DNA from: Pseudomonas sp. AOB-7
GTDB lineage: Bacteria > Pseudomonadota > Gammaproteobacteria > Pseudomonadales > Pseudomonadaceae
DNA length: 64,000 nt
Assembly (NCBI RefSeq): GCF_003696305.1
Contig: NZ_RFFK01000003.1
Location: 1 to 64,000, forward strand
Reading direction: 5' to 3'
Positions 23,960 to 31,528 of this stretch are shown piece by piece. A program made the translations under genes and the position numbers. Numbering within the stretch: the first letter of the stretch is position 1; each line of letters begins with the position of its first letter. Below the pieces are notes generated by a model. It was not told where the DNA came from. It saw only the letters and a list, made by a program, of their open reading frames with translations, and did not search any database.

Positions 23960-25147
23960 TCAGGTGTTTGCCTGATCGCGGGGCGCGGACTGTACCAAAA
24001 CAGTACCAATACCGCCACTTTTGAGCTTCTCCAGCTCCAGCATGTCGGCGTCTGAATCGATCCAGCGGGCGTAGCGATCGAGCAGGATCTGGACGCTGTG
24101 TCCCAGCTGCTTGGCAACAAACGCTGGGGTCATGCCGGCCATCAGGCAGATGGTCGCGTACGTGTGGCGCGCAGCATACTGTGGTCGCCAGCGAATGCCC
24201 AGTGCTTCGGTCGCAGCCTTGAGGTATTCCTTGGGCGTGCTCTCCGAGGCGATGTACTCGCCCCTCCCATCCGCCGGCTTGAAGACGTAGGTTGCGCCTT
24301 CGTTCATAGCCAGCGCGCCTTCCAAGGCATGCAGTGCCCTGTCATTGAGCAGCACGTCGCGGGCATACTTGGTCTTCACCCGTTCGTGGATTTTCCCGCC
24401 AACCATCACACGGCACACGCGCACGCGCCTGCGTTCCAGGTTGACCTCGCTTCTGGCCAGGCCGAGCAGTTCGCAGGGGCGCATGCCGCTGTAGTAGGCC
24501 AGCTCGAAGTAGTGGGCATAGACACGCTGCGCGCCCTCCAGGGTGGCGTGCAGGTGGGCAATGATCCGGTCGGCCTCGGCCTGCAGGTAAGGGTCGACCT
24601 CTGGCGGTTGGACTTTCACCCTGGGGATGGCTGCGGCAGGGTTCTGGCCGATCAGGCCGTCGGCGATCGCGGCGCGGTAGATCCCGCTGAGGGTGTTCAC
24701 CGCGAATTTCCGGTCTGTCATCGACGGCCAGGCAGTGGCTTGGACGATCTTGCGCAGCATGAGCGAGGTGACCTGGTTGACGGCCACGCCGGCCAGCTCC
24801 TGCATCCAGTAGCTATTGAGCACCCGCTTGTAGTTATCGCGGGTGTTCTTGACGATCACGCGGCTGTCGAGCCAGAGCTGGGCGTACTCGCCGAAGGTGG
24901 GCGTGGCCTGGCCGAGCATGTAGCTGGTGTTGGGGAACAGCTCCAGGTACTTGTCGTCGGTGAGCAGGCCGAGCCGGTTCAGCTGTTTTACTTGATCAAG
25001 GAGACTGGCGGCTGCCGCGATCCCCTTGGGCGTTTGAGGATAGGGGAGCGTTTCGCAGCGGCGGACTTTGCGCCAGGTGAAGCGGATGCGCAGTCGTTGG
25101 CCGACGGATTCGACGCCGGCGGGCATGTCCATTGGCTTTCGAGCCAT
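23960..25147 (-). CDS. int: Tyrosine recombinase/integrase of the prophage
   Basis: The 395-aa protein has an N-terminal arm-binding domain of DUF3596 type (GVESVGQRLRIRFTWRKVRRCETLPYPQTP; over twenty residues, positions about 8-37). A SAM-like core lies around 80-170 (PTFGEYAQLWLDSR) and the catalytic domain around 190-370. Visible catalytic residues are Arg in YYSGMRPCELLGLA, the RHTYAT box, QLGHS and the tyrosine in LLDRYARW. It catalyses site-specific integration and excision. It lies at the extreme left of the prophage, beside the att core, and overlaps the excisionase-like gene by 160 bases. Confidence 0.95.
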   Translation of the reverse strand: MARKPMDMPAGVESVGQRLRIRFTWRKVRRCETLPYPQTPKGIAAAASLLDQVKQLNRLGLLTDDKYLELFPNTSYMLGQATPTFGEYAQLWLDSRVIVKNTRDNYKRVLNSYWMQELAGVAVNQVTSLMLRKIVQATAWPSMTDRKFAVNTLSGIYRAAIADGLIGQNPAAAIPRVKVQPPEVDPYLQAEADRIIAHLHATLEGAQRVYAHYFELAYYSGMRPCELLGLARSEVNLERRRVRVCRVMVGGKIHERVKTKYARDVLLNDRALHALEGALAMNEGATYVFKPADGRGEYIASESTPKEYLKAATEALGIRWRPQYAARHTYATICLMAGMTPAFVAKQLGHSVQILLDRYARWIDSDADMLELEKLKSGGIGTVLVQSAPRDQANT

Positions 25148-25329
25148 GCGTTGTACCTGCTGATGCTGTAGATGATGCGGCCGTCCAGCTTCTGCCAGAC
25201 GCCCTCGGGGATGATCTTCCGTTCGCGCTTGCGCTCCAGAGCCTTCTGCGTGGTGCCGATCAGCTCGGCCAGCTTGGCCTCCAGCACCTTGTCGACGGGG
25301 TAGGCGTTCAGTTCCTCGGCTGCGCTCAT
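24988..25329 (-). CDS. Excisionase-like protein overlapping int
   Basis: In this 113-aa frame, residues about 10-68 (VDKVLEAKLAELIGTTQKALE and IIPEGVWQKLDGRIIYSISRY...WLESQW) match the DUF1233-type phage excisionase pattern: a winged helix followed by G.W.K..G.I.Y. The ATG overlaps the stop of the upstream methylase (ATGA). The last 45 residues are encoded in a second frame across the first 160 bases of int and look low in constraint. It directs excision by bending the attachment sites. Confidence 0.82.
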   Translation of the reverse strand: MSAAEELNAYPVDKVLEAKLAELIGTTQKALERKRERKIIPEGVWQKLDGRIIYSISRYNAWLESQWTCPPASNPSANDCASASPGAKSAAAKRSPILKRPRGSRQPPVSLIK

Positions 25330-26180
25330 GCCGCGCCCTCCAGCGGGAGCCCGCGCTGATGGAGGGCAGCCATGCAGGCGGGGTTGATCCATAGGCACTC
25401 GGTGCGGGTATCGCCGCCTCGGCCGGCGGCGATGCGGGCCTGGGTGGTGTTCATCGTCCAGCCCTCGAGGCGTTCCATGTACAGCCCGCTCGGGTAGCCG
25501 CTGAGCACGACCATGCCCTGCAGCTGGTTGAGGGTGGCCAGCAGTTCGGCGTGCTGGTCGTCGTCCAGCTCGTGTCGGTAGTAGCGGCCCTTCTGCGCGC
25601 CGCGCACGCGGGTGTCGTGCATGTAGGGCGGGTCGACGTAGTGCAGGGCCTGGGGCGAGTCGTGCGCCTGCATGATGTCGATCGCCGGCCGGTTCTCGAT
25701 CAGCACGCCGGCGAGGCGTTTGCCGATCGCGCTGAGCTGTTCCGGGTAGCGTGCCCATAGCTGCTGGGCCGTGCCGTACTGGCGATAGCAGTCGATGCGG
25801 AACCCGGTGGTGCCCTTGCTGGCTCCGGCCGAGCCGAAGCCCATCTGGGCGCGGATGACGGTGCGGCGTGCTCGCTCTACTGGCTCGTCGGTGTAGATCC
25901 ACGCCAGCTCGAACTCGTCGCGGGCGTAGGGTGTGAGCACCAGCAGCTCGGCCAGGGCCTCGCGCTGGGGGGCGGCCTGCAGCACGCGGAACAGGTTCAC
26001 GATGTCGCCGTCGAGGTCGTTGTAGACCTCGCCATGGCTGCGAGGCTTCTGCATCAGCACGCCGGCCGCGCCGCCGAACGGCTCGATATACACCTGGTGG
26101 GGCGGGAAGTGCTCGATGACCCACGGCGCCAAGCGGAACTTGCCGCCGTGGTAGCGGATGACGGGAGCGATGATGGTCAT
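25326..26180 (-). CDS. Phage DNA adenine methylase (D12 class, Dam-like), early copy
   Basis: The 284-aa protein starts MTIIAPVIRYHGGKFRLAPW. It has the AdoMet-binding motif VYIEPFGGAAGVLMQK and the catalytic DPPY box (LHYVDPPYMHDT, about residue 183), the order of class-alpha N6-adenine methyltransferases. The ATG at 26180 is preferred to the longer frame. Likely roles are protection from host restriction or control of phage promoters. The prophage carries a second D12 enzyme at 63589. No paired restriction enzyme is present. Confidence 0.93.
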   Translation of the reverse strand: MTIIAPVIRYHGGKFRLAPWVIEHFPPHQVYIEPFGGAAGVLMQKPRSHGEVYNDLDGDIVNLFRVLQAAPQREALAELLVLTPYARDEFELAWIYTDEPVERARRTVIRAQMGFGSAGASKGTTGFRIDCYRQYGTAQQLWARYPEQLSAIGKRLAGVLIENRPAIDIMQAHDSPQALHYVDPPYMHDTRVRGAQKGRYYRHELDDDQHAELLATLNQLQGMVVLSGYPSGLYMERLEGWTMNTTQARIAAGRGGDTRTECLWINPACMAALHQRGLPLEGAA

Positions 26181-27142
26181 GCTGCACCCCGCTGGACATG
26201 GTGATAAGGCCTCGGCAAGCTCCAAGTTTTGGTGATGGCTAGGAGCCAGCGATGTCTGATGGTTTTCTTGACAGGGATGTGCCGCGAATTACTTGGCGCA
26301 CCTTGATTCTCTGGGGAGCATTGAGTCCGGTAGCTACAGTGGCGCTGTTCTTCATTGCGAGAGCAGAAGGAGCTGCGGCTTGGGTGCAAGCTGTAGGCTC
26401 TGTAGCAGCCATCTTCGCTGCTATAGGAATTGCCGAGGCAGCCCGTAGAGAGCAAAAGCGCCAGAAAGAGCTTGACGCTGCGCAGGTTAATTTGGCCCAC
26501 GAGAAGCGCCTGTGGTGCTTGCTCTGGGAATGCAACTATTTGGCCACTCAGCTTAAAGATCAGCTCGAAGCAGATAAGTCGATTATGCCGGGCAAGGAAA
26601 CAAAGGATTTGTTGAGTAGGTGTCTTGACCGAGCGGTTAGAAACTTCGATGACGATCTGGACGTGTGGCGACTCGATACAGCAAGCGACTGTCGTTACAT
26701 GCTCGGTGTCTACATACATGTTTGTGAGAGGCGTATGCAGAAGCTCGACGCTGAAGATGACTTCGTCAGGCTCACCAATGAGTTTCAAGCGGGTTTGAGC
26801 TCGCGGCTGGCTGAATCTAGCGCAAGGTTCAACGCCCAAGAGAGCGTAGATCGATAATGTCGCATACCCCTTAACAAGCTGCGCGTGCTGGCAATTTTGA
26901 GAGCGGAGCGATGGGCTCAAGTCGCGGGCGCGGCGCACGCCTGTCGTGGGGTGTGCAGCTGCTGCGCAGCTAGCGGGCAGGGGATTGGATGATGTCGCGC
27001 CTTCGGCGCGGCGGTTTATAACGCCCCCGCGCGAGTCCTGCAGGCGGCCGGCCGGCGCCGTGCACAGCGGATCCAGCGGGTGACGGCCGCCGCCGTGCTG
27101 TCGCACGGCAGTGGCTACGGTGGTGGCGGGGGCTTGGGTCAT
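26177..27142 (-). CDS. Ash/Icd-like phage protein, possibly interrupted
   Basis: The ATG at 27142 overlaps the stop of the preceding operon gene (ATGA), supporting real initiation. The first 85 or so residues contain GRLQDSRGGVINRRAEGATS and SNPLPASCAAAAHPTTGVRRAR, a pattern seen in small ash-like/host-division-inhibitor-like proteins of gammaproteobacterial prophages. The frame stays open to 26177, but codons after about 95 are antisense to the plus-strand gene 26252-26857 and look random. The native gene was perhaps cut by insertion of that gene. The true C-terminus is uncertain. Confidence 0.4.
   Translation of the reverse strand: MTQAPATTVATAVRQHGGGRHPLDPLCTAPAGRLQDSRGGVINRRAEGATSSNPLPASCAAAAHPTTGVRRARDLSPSLRSQNCQHAQLVKGYATLSIYALLGVEPCARFSQPRAQTRLKLIGEPDEVIFSVELLHTPLTNMYVDTEHVTTVACCIESPHVQIVIEVSNRSVKTPTQQILCFLARHNRLICFELIFKLSGQIVAFPEQAPQALLVGQINLRSVKLFLALLLSTGCLGNSYSSEDGCYRAYSLHPSRSSFCSRNEEQRHCSYRTQCSPENQGAPSNSRHIPVKKTIRHRWLLAITKTWSLPRPYHHVQRGAA
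26252..26857 (+). CDS. Membrane protein of unknown function, opposite strand to the early operon
   Basis: The 201-aa protein has two hydrophobic helices near the N-terminus (LILWGALSPVATVALFFIA and WVQAVGSVAAIFAAIGIAEAA), then a long helical, basic/acidic cytoplasmic part with cysteines (LWCLLWECNYLATQL; CVYIHVCERR-like region). It is plus-strand while all neighbours from 23.9 to 33.2 kb are minus, and its base composition is more AT-rich. This suggests a moron expressed from the lysogen. No family recognised; a phage-exclusion role is a guess. Confidence 0.75.
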   Translation: MSDGFLDRDVPRITWRTLILWGALSPVATVALFFIARAEGAAAWVQAVGSVAAIFAAIGIAEAARREQKRQKELDAAQVNLAHEKRLWCLLWECNYLATQLKDQLEADKSIMPGKETKDLLSRCLDRAVRNFDDDLDVWRLDTASDCRYMLGVYIHVCERRMQKLDAEDDFVRLTNEFQAGLSSRLAESSARFNAQESVDR

Positions 27143-27759
27143 TGGTCGCCCCCTTTCTGAGCCTGGCTCATGAGCCCTACGGGCGAGCCGGATTGCTGGC
27201 GGTCGATTCGCTCGATCTCGGCCAGGATTAGAGCGCCGGCCTTGATCAGCTCACGGCGCCGACCATTCTCGCTGCCATCCCAGTGCTTTACCGTCCATCC
27301 TTCGGGAAGGATCGCCTCTTCCAGCGTGTCGCCGTATCCGGTTGACTCGGCAGACCACAGCCGAGCTGCCGGCGGCATCGCGTAGTAGCAGGCAAGGGCG
27401 GCAATTTCGTCGCAGCAGTGCTCGTCATCATGCTCAGGCGTCCAGCCCTCGGCGGTGATCTGCCGCTGGCGTTCAGCGAGCACATCGCGCGCGGCGGCGC
27501 TCTGTTCATCCAGCATCGGCAGCCAGCCCAGCGGCGTGCCCAGCCCGTCGGTGAACTCGTCGTGTGTCCAGTTCCAGCCCACGAACTGCCAGCGATCTAC
27601 CTGGTCGTTCTGGAAGTTGTTCTGGCCGATCGTAGCGAAGGGTTCGTCGCCGTCATCAATAGCGTTCTCTTCGAAACTCACCAGTAGGCGGACAAGGCGG
27701 CCGTCCTTCGGCGCTGATTCCATGGGCAGCCAGGATGCCGGCAATGGTTGGTTGCTCAT
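27139..27759 (-). CDS. Phage early protein with DUF551-like N-terminus
   Basis: The 205-aa protein begins with SWLPMESAPKDGRLVRLLVSF, the W.P..SAP.DG motif of DUF551-like phage proteins. It continues with AARDVLAERQRQITAEGWTP and DEHCCDEIAALACYYAMPPA, a segment common in phage-encoded hypothetical proteins. The ATG at 27759 overlaps the neighbouring gene stop; the longer frame adds a Pro/Arg-rich artefact. Function unknown. Confidence 0.82.
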   Translation of the reverse strand: MSNQPLPASWLPMESAPKDGRLVRLLVSFEENAIDDGDEPFATIGQNNFQNDQVDRWQFVGWNWTHDEFTDGLGTPLGWLPMLDEQSAAARDVLAERQRQITAEGWTPEHDDEHCCDEIAALACYYAMPPAARLWSAESTGYGDTLEEAILPEGWTVKHWDGSENGRRRELIKAGALILAEIERIDRQQSGSPVGLMSQAQKGGDQ

Positions 27760-28301
27760 GCTGCAGCCCTCGCGCGGTGGGTGGTGGCCAGCAGCTGCAG
27801 CAGGCGGTCGAAATAGGCCTGTGCGGCTTCGGGCTGGGTCATGGGCTTGATGCGGAACTGCGCCGGGTGGGTGCCGGTGAGGCACGGCCAGGCGTCCGGG
27901 TGCGGGGCCATGAGGTCGCGCTTTTCGGTGGCCAGGGCGATCAGGTCGGCGTCGTGGACGCAGGGCGGCAGCACCGGCTCGATGTCGAAGCGGTGGCAGA
28001 TGGCGTGCCAGACGCGCATTTCGATCTGGCGGTACTCGGGCAGGGCCTGTTTCAACGGGCTGACCAGATCGCCGACGTAGGCTTCGGTGGCGTCATGCAG
28101 CAGGGCTTCCAGCTGGTACTGCGCGGGCACCAGCTCGGCGACGACGAGGCAGTGCTGGGCGACGCTGTAGAAGGCTTTGACGTGGCCGTTGAACCTGCAC
28201 TGCATGCTGAGCGCATGGGCGATGTCGGTCGCGTCGATCATGGCGGCGGTGGGTTCGAGCAGGTCGAAGCGCTTGCCGCTGCGGGTGATGATCCAGCTCA
28301 T
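27756..28301 (-). CDS. HD-domain phosphohydrolase (YfbR-like)
   Basis: The 181-aa protein has the HD-superfamily metal ligands in order: His in YSVAQHCLVVAEL, the HD pair in ALLHDATEAYVGD, and Asp in VHDADLIALATE. This arrangement, with a MSWIITRSGKRFDLLEP start, is found in phage and bacterial YfbR-like 5-prime-nucleotidases. It may hydrolyse dNMPs or nucleotides to tune pools during infection. Both ends overlap neighbouring genes by four bases, showing tight operon packing. Confidence 0.9.
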   Translation of the reverse strand: MSWIITRSGKRFDLLEPTAAMIDATDIAHALSMQCRFNGHVKAFYSVAQHCLVVAELVPAQYQLEALLHDATEAYVGDLVSPLKQALPEYRQIEMRVWHAICHRFDIEPVLPPCVHDADLIALATEKRDLMAPHPDAWPCLTGTHPAQFRIKPMTQPEAAQAYFDRLLQLLATTHRARAAA

Positions 28302-28999
28302 GCTGCGGCCTCCTGTGCTGCGGCCTGCAGGAGTTCGCCGTGGTTGCGGTCGAGGTCGTCGCTGTCGGCCTTAGCCTTGCGCAGCAGAGTGCGCAGGTCG
28401 TCGATGATCGGGTGGTACTCAGCGAATGCCTGGAAGCGCAGCTCGGCGGTTTCGAGGTCGAAATGCAGGGTGGCGTTCTCGTCCAGCCAGTCGATCAGCT
28501 CGCTGTCGGGGTGGGGCTGGGTGTTGGCCTGGGCCTTCCTGATGCGCTCGGCCATGTCCAGCACCTGGGCCTGCAGGTGGCGGCTGAAGCGGGCGTGATC
28601 GTGCGCGTTGAGGCCGGCAAAGGTGTCGCCGGCCAGCTCCAGCTTGTTGGCGACGGCGAGCAGGACGGCATGGTCCTCGTCGCTGAGTGGCGCTGCAGCG
28701 GCCAGGCGGTTGAGCAGGCCGCGCTCGACCTTGCCGTGGTCCTCGGCCTCTGCCCGGATGTTGGCGCGCAGGGTCATTGCCTCGCGGGTGCGGGCGTCGA
28801 GCAGGTCGCGCTGCTCGGCCAGCGCCTCGCGGAGCGGGTGCACGATGGATTTGCAGTGCTTGGCAGCGGTCTCTCGGCCTTGCTCGTGGCCAGCGGCTTT
28901 GCCGGTGCGCAGGCCGATGGAGTAGAAGATCAGGGCCGCCAGGGCACTGGTGCTGAGCATGGCGAACAGGGCGTACAGCTGTTGGGTGGTGAGTTCCAT
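28298..28999 (-). CDS. Membrane-anchored helical phage protein, function unknown
   Basis: The 233-aa protein has an N-terminal membrane helix (about 7-29), an AAGHEQGRETAAKH linker, and a long coiled-coil or helical body with LREALAEQRDLLDARTREA. The C-terminal part has SELIDWLDENATLHFD. The topology suggests an inner-membrane protein with a cytoplasmic body. No family assigned. It sits inside the early minus-strand operon. Confidence 0.75.
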   Translation of the reverse strand: MELTTQQLYALFAMLSTSALAALIFYSIGLRTGKAAGHEQGRETAAKHCKSIVHPLREALAEQRDLLDARTREAMTLRANIRAEAEDHGKVERGLLNRLAAAAPLSDEDHAVLLAVANKLELAGDTFAGLNAHDHARFSRHLQAQVLDMAERIRKAQANTQPHPDSELIDWLDENATLHFDLETAELRFQAFAEYHPIIDDLRTLLRKAKADSDDLDRNHGELLQAAAQEAAA

Positions 29000-29069
29000 T
29001 GCGGTCTTCCTCGTGTTGTCCGGTCGCTGGTGGTGGCAGCGGTTGCGGTGGTCAGGTGGTCTTGGTGGA

Positions 29070-29390
29070 TCAGGGAGCTATGGTTTCCGGCTGAACCTTC
29101 TCGGCCAGCTCGGCGTCTGCCGCCTCGGCCTGGGTGTCGATGAAGATGGCCAGGTGGCGGATGTCGATGAAGCGGCCGGCCTTCGCGCTGGGGTCGAGCC
29201 GGGTGACTGGCAGTGGGATGCGCAGCTCGCGCAGCGCGCGGGTGAAGTTGTCGTCGCTGAGCCGCTGGAAGTAGCGCTCGCGCACTTGGTCGACTGGAGC
29301 GAGCACGTCGCCGAAGGTTCGGTACAGCAGCTCGACGGTCTGCGCGCGGGGCGCAGGCGGCAGGCGCAGTTCGCGCTGGGCCTGGCTCAT
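29070..29390 (-). CDS. PrtN-like (pyocin activator) protein
   Basis: The 106-aa protein carries VELLYRTFGDVLAPVDQVRE, RYFQRLSDDNFTRALRELRI, LPVTRLDPSAKAGRFIDIRH and LAIFIDTQAEAA. The pattern Y(F)..LS...F.R.L....I.LP..RLD.S.KA...I....LA.FID is that of PrtN, the positive regulator of pyocin genes in P. aeruginosa. In a prophage it may act as a small DNA-binding regulator or excisionase-like factor. It lies after a 70-base gap, so it may be expressed slightly apart from the following genes. Confidence 0.8.
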   Translation of the reverse strand: MSQAQRELRLPPAPRAQTVELLYRTFGDVLAPVDQVRERYFQRLSDDNFTRALRELRIPLPVTRLDPSAKAGRFIDIRHLAIFIDTQAEAADAELAEKVQPETIAP

Positions 29391-29860
29391 GCCGCGGTTG
29401 CCTTGTCGTCGGCCAGCTGGTCAGCCAGGCGCTTGAGGCTTACGCGGCCGGCCAGGCGAGGCGGTGCCGGCTGGGTGTGGGGCTGGCTGGCCTTGCGGAT
29501 GTCGGCGCCGATACCGGCGAGGGTTGCGCGGGCGCTGGAGCCGAACGCCACGAAGCGGGGAAGCGTGCTGGTGCTGTCGATCGGTTCGATCACCGCGCCC
29601 AGCTCGATGCCATCCAGCCCGGCGCCGAGGCGCAGCATCGCGCGTGCTCGGTACTGGCTGCCGAGGTCCGCGGCCAGGTGTTCCAGAGCCGCGGCCAGCT
29701 GCAGGTGCTCGCGCTGCAGGGTGCTGCCCTCGGTGGAGAGGGAGAGCCCGGCGGCGGTCGCGGCCAGGGTGAGGTTGGCCAGGATCTTGTCCTGGGTGAA
29801 GCGCTCGGCCGGGAGCTTGAGCAGTTCGATCAGCAGGGCTTCGATCAATCGGGTGTCCAT
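29387..29860 (-). CDS. Phage early hypothetical protein
   Basis: The 157-aa protein has a helical N-terminal half (DTRLIEALLIELLKLPAERF...LANLTLAATAAGLSLS) and a GIELGAVIEPIDSTSTLPRF core. A basic Pro-rich tail follows. It overlaps the PrtN-like gene by four bases and adjoins the upstream gene. No family or motif recognised. Confidence 0.7.
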   Translation of the reverse strand: MDTRLIEALLIELLKLPAERFTQDKILANLTLAATAAGLSLSTEGSTLQREHLQLAAALEHLAADLGSQYRARAMLRLGAGLDGIELGAVIEPIDSTSTLPRFVAFGSSARATLAGIGADIRKASQPHTQPAPPRLAGRVSLKRLADQLADDKATAA

Positions 29861-30057
29861 CAGTCTTTCCTCTGTGGGTGATTCCAGGCGATCTCGACGT
29901 GGGTGCGTACGAGGTCGCGCAGGTTCGCCGGCACGTCGGCCAGTGCGGCGCGACGTTCGTCTTTGCTCTTGAGCGCGACGATGGCCGCGGCGTACTGGCG
30001 AGGGCGGCGCGGGAACGTGGCGGCGCCCTCGGTGACGGTGAAGGGCTCAAGCGACAT
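29860..30057 (-). CDS. Small phage early protein
   Basis: A 65-aa basic protein (MSLEPFTVTEGAATFPRRPR, then YAAAIVALKSKDERRAALAD). The start at 30057 overlaps the end of the KilA-C-like gene. The sequence FPRRPRQYAAAIVALKSKDER resembles small phage proteins found near antirepressor genes. Function unknown. Confidence 0.7.
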   Translation of the reverse strand: MSLEPFTVTEGAATFPRRPRQYAAAIVALKSKDERRAALADVPANLRDLVRTHVEIAWNHPQRKD

Positions 30058-30337
30058 CGCGTGGGTCCGCCTGTGGAACTGGCATTGGCCGCTCAATGCC
30101 GAGCTTGTCGGCGAGCCACGGAATACCGGCGTCGGTGACACGGGTAGTGCGCGGGTACTGCATGCCGTGCTCGGGGTGGTGGTAGCGGTTCTCTTTGGTG
30201 ACCAGGTAGAGCTTGGTCATCTCCGGGTTGGCCGGCAGGTTGAAGCGGTCGAGCAGGCCCTTCTCGCGCATGCGCTTCATCAAGTCACGATGTCCGATGC
30301 CGAGGCGCTGGGCGGTGTATTTGAGTGAGTTGGACAT
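30047..30337 (-). CDS. Phage antirepressor KilAC-like small protein
   Basis: The 96-aa protein contains LKYTAQRLGIGHRDLMKRMREKG, then RYHHPEHGMQYPRTTRVTDAGIPWLADKLG. This resembles the KilA-C/ANT C-terminal domain of phage antirepressors (A..LGI....L...LR..G and T..G..WL). No N-terminal Bro/AntA domain is present. It may modulate the repressor or bind DNA. Confidence 0.72.
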   Translation of the reverse strand: MSNSLKYTAQRLGIGHRDLMKRMREKGLLDRFNLPANPEMTKLYLVTKENRYHHPEHGMQYPRTTRVTDAGIPWLADKLGIERPMPVPQADPRDVA

Positions 30338-30347
30338 GGCGGCCTCC

Positions 30348-30947
30348 TCACGCTGCCGCCGCGCGCTGAGGCGTGGCGGTGATGTGGAGGTGCTCGATAC
30401 TGATCAGCAGACGCTTGAGGCACTCGCGCTGGTCGCCGCGCACGGTGAAGCACTTGGTGCGCGGGCGGGCGGCGCCGATGCTGGCGATGACGGTGACGCC
30501 CTCGGCCGGCCTCGTGCGGTGCACGGCTACGTGAATCGGGTGCTCGTGGCCGGTCTCGATGCTGGCGAAGCCGCCGTAGCGGACCATGTGCTTGAGGCGG
30601 CCGAGCTGGGATTCGTCCAGCAGGGCTTCGGGCTCGGGCAGCAGGGGCTGGCGGGTGACGCGGGGCGGCGCCAGTTCGCCGCCGTCCACGCGGCCGTTGG
30701 CGATGGCGTCGATGAAGTCGGCGACCTGCAGGTGCTTCTCCAGGTGTGCGGTCTGCACGTCGAGGCTGTGCACCTGGTCGCCCATCTCGACCTTGACGGC
30801 GGTGGTGGGGTTGCCGCGCTCGATGCGAACGCGCGCTAGCAACTGGTGGCCGCCGTAGGCCGAGCGCAGCGTGTGGGTGAACGTGCCGGTGAGGTTGAGC
30901 TGGGCAGCGAGGCGCTGCAGGCCTTCTTCTGACAGGGTGAAGTTCAT
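30348..30947 (-). CDS. Phage early hypothetical protein
   Basis: The 199-aa protein has a beta-rich N-terminal half (FTLSEEGLQRLAAQLNLTGT, HSLDVQTAHLEKHLQVADFI) and a C-terminal half with two GxASIxT-like strands and CLKRLLISIEHLHITATPQR. No family was recognised. The end of its upstream neighbour overlaps its start by four bases. Confidence 0.7.
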   Translation of the reverse strand: MNFTLSEEGLQRLAAQLNLTGTFTHTLRSAYGGHQLLARVRIERGNPTTAVKVEMGDQVHSLDVQTAHLEKHLQVADFIDAIANGRVDGGELAPPRVTRQPLLPEPEALLDESQLGRLKHMVRYGGFASIETGHEHPIHVAVHRTRPAEGVTVIASIGAARPRTKCFTVRGDQRECLKRLLISIEHLHITATPQRAAAA

Positions 30948-31276
30948 GCTGCGGCCTCCTGTGCGGTGGTCGCTGGCACGTCGAGATAGCCCTGCAGCCA
31001 GGCAAGCAGGGCGGTCATCTCGTCATAGCATTCCTGCTGGTTCTGCTCGGCGCTCTGGCCACCCCAGCCGTCCGGGCGACTCCAGTAGGCGCCTTTTTGC
31101 CGGCGTTCCTCGGGGTCTTGATGCGCGAACAGTTCGCCGGCTTTCAGGATGGTGATGTCGAGGGTGCCGCCATTACGGCCGCGGCCGTAGAAGTACACCG
31201 TCCAGACGCCTTGCTGATTGATCAACAGGGCGGTGCTGATGATTTGCAGCATCAGCTCTTCGATGGTGGGTTTCAT
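30944..31276 (-). CDS. Phage early hypothetical protein
   Basis: The 110-aa protein reads MKPTIEELMLQIISTALLIN, then WTVYFYGRGRNGGTLDITIL and a GAYWSRPDGWGGQSAEQNQQ segment before a C-terminal helix. It looks like a compact alpha/beta protein of phage early operons. Function unknown. Starts and stops overlap both neighbours by four bases. Confidence 0.7.
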   Translation of the reverse strand: MKPTIEELMLQIISTALLINQQGVWTVYFYGRGRNGGTLDITILKAGELFAHQDPEERRQKGAYWSRPDGWGGQSAEQNQQECYDEMTALLAWLQGYLDVPATTAQEAAA

Positions 31277-31434
31277 GCCGCGCGCCCTCCATCGTTCGGA
31301 TCGAAGGGGGCCTGCGCGGTGCGGGGCTTGGGTTTTACGCGGGAGAACTGGCAGCCGGCGGCCTGGGTGGCGCGGCGCAGCTCGAAGATGCGCTCAGTCG
31401 GGCACGACGGCAGCGCGTGAACAGATGCAGACAT
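31273..31434 (-). CDS. First small gene of the leftward early operon
   Basis: A 53-codon frame, MSASVHALPSCPTERIFELR followed by RATQAAGCQFSRVKPKPRTAQ, opens at 31434 behind a GAGGT ribosome site and ends with a four-base overlap on the next start. It lies 55 bases downstream of the repressor-type operator at 31489. The tight overlap and good ribosome site support it; function unknown. Confidence 0.6.
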   Translation of the reverse strand: MSASVHALPSCPTERIFELRRATQAAGCQFSRVKPKPRTAQAPFDPNDGGRAA

Positions 31435-31488
31435 GGTTTACCTCGGCTCTGTGGTGGAGAGACGAGGCAAATAAAACGTATCGTTGTT

Positions 31489-31512
31489 GTTGTGTCAACA
31501 ACAAAATGTTGT
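31489..31512. promoter_or_regulatory. Tripartite repressor operator at the leftward early promoter
   Basis: Pattern GTTGT-N4-ACAAC-N5-GTTGT. The same arrangement with the same spacing occurs at 33294-33317 between repressor and cro-like genes. It sits just upstream of the early gene starting at 31434, marking a PL-like promoter repressed by the S24-type repressor. Confidence 0.75.
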
Positions 31513-31528
31513 ATTGCGTTCGGGTGTG

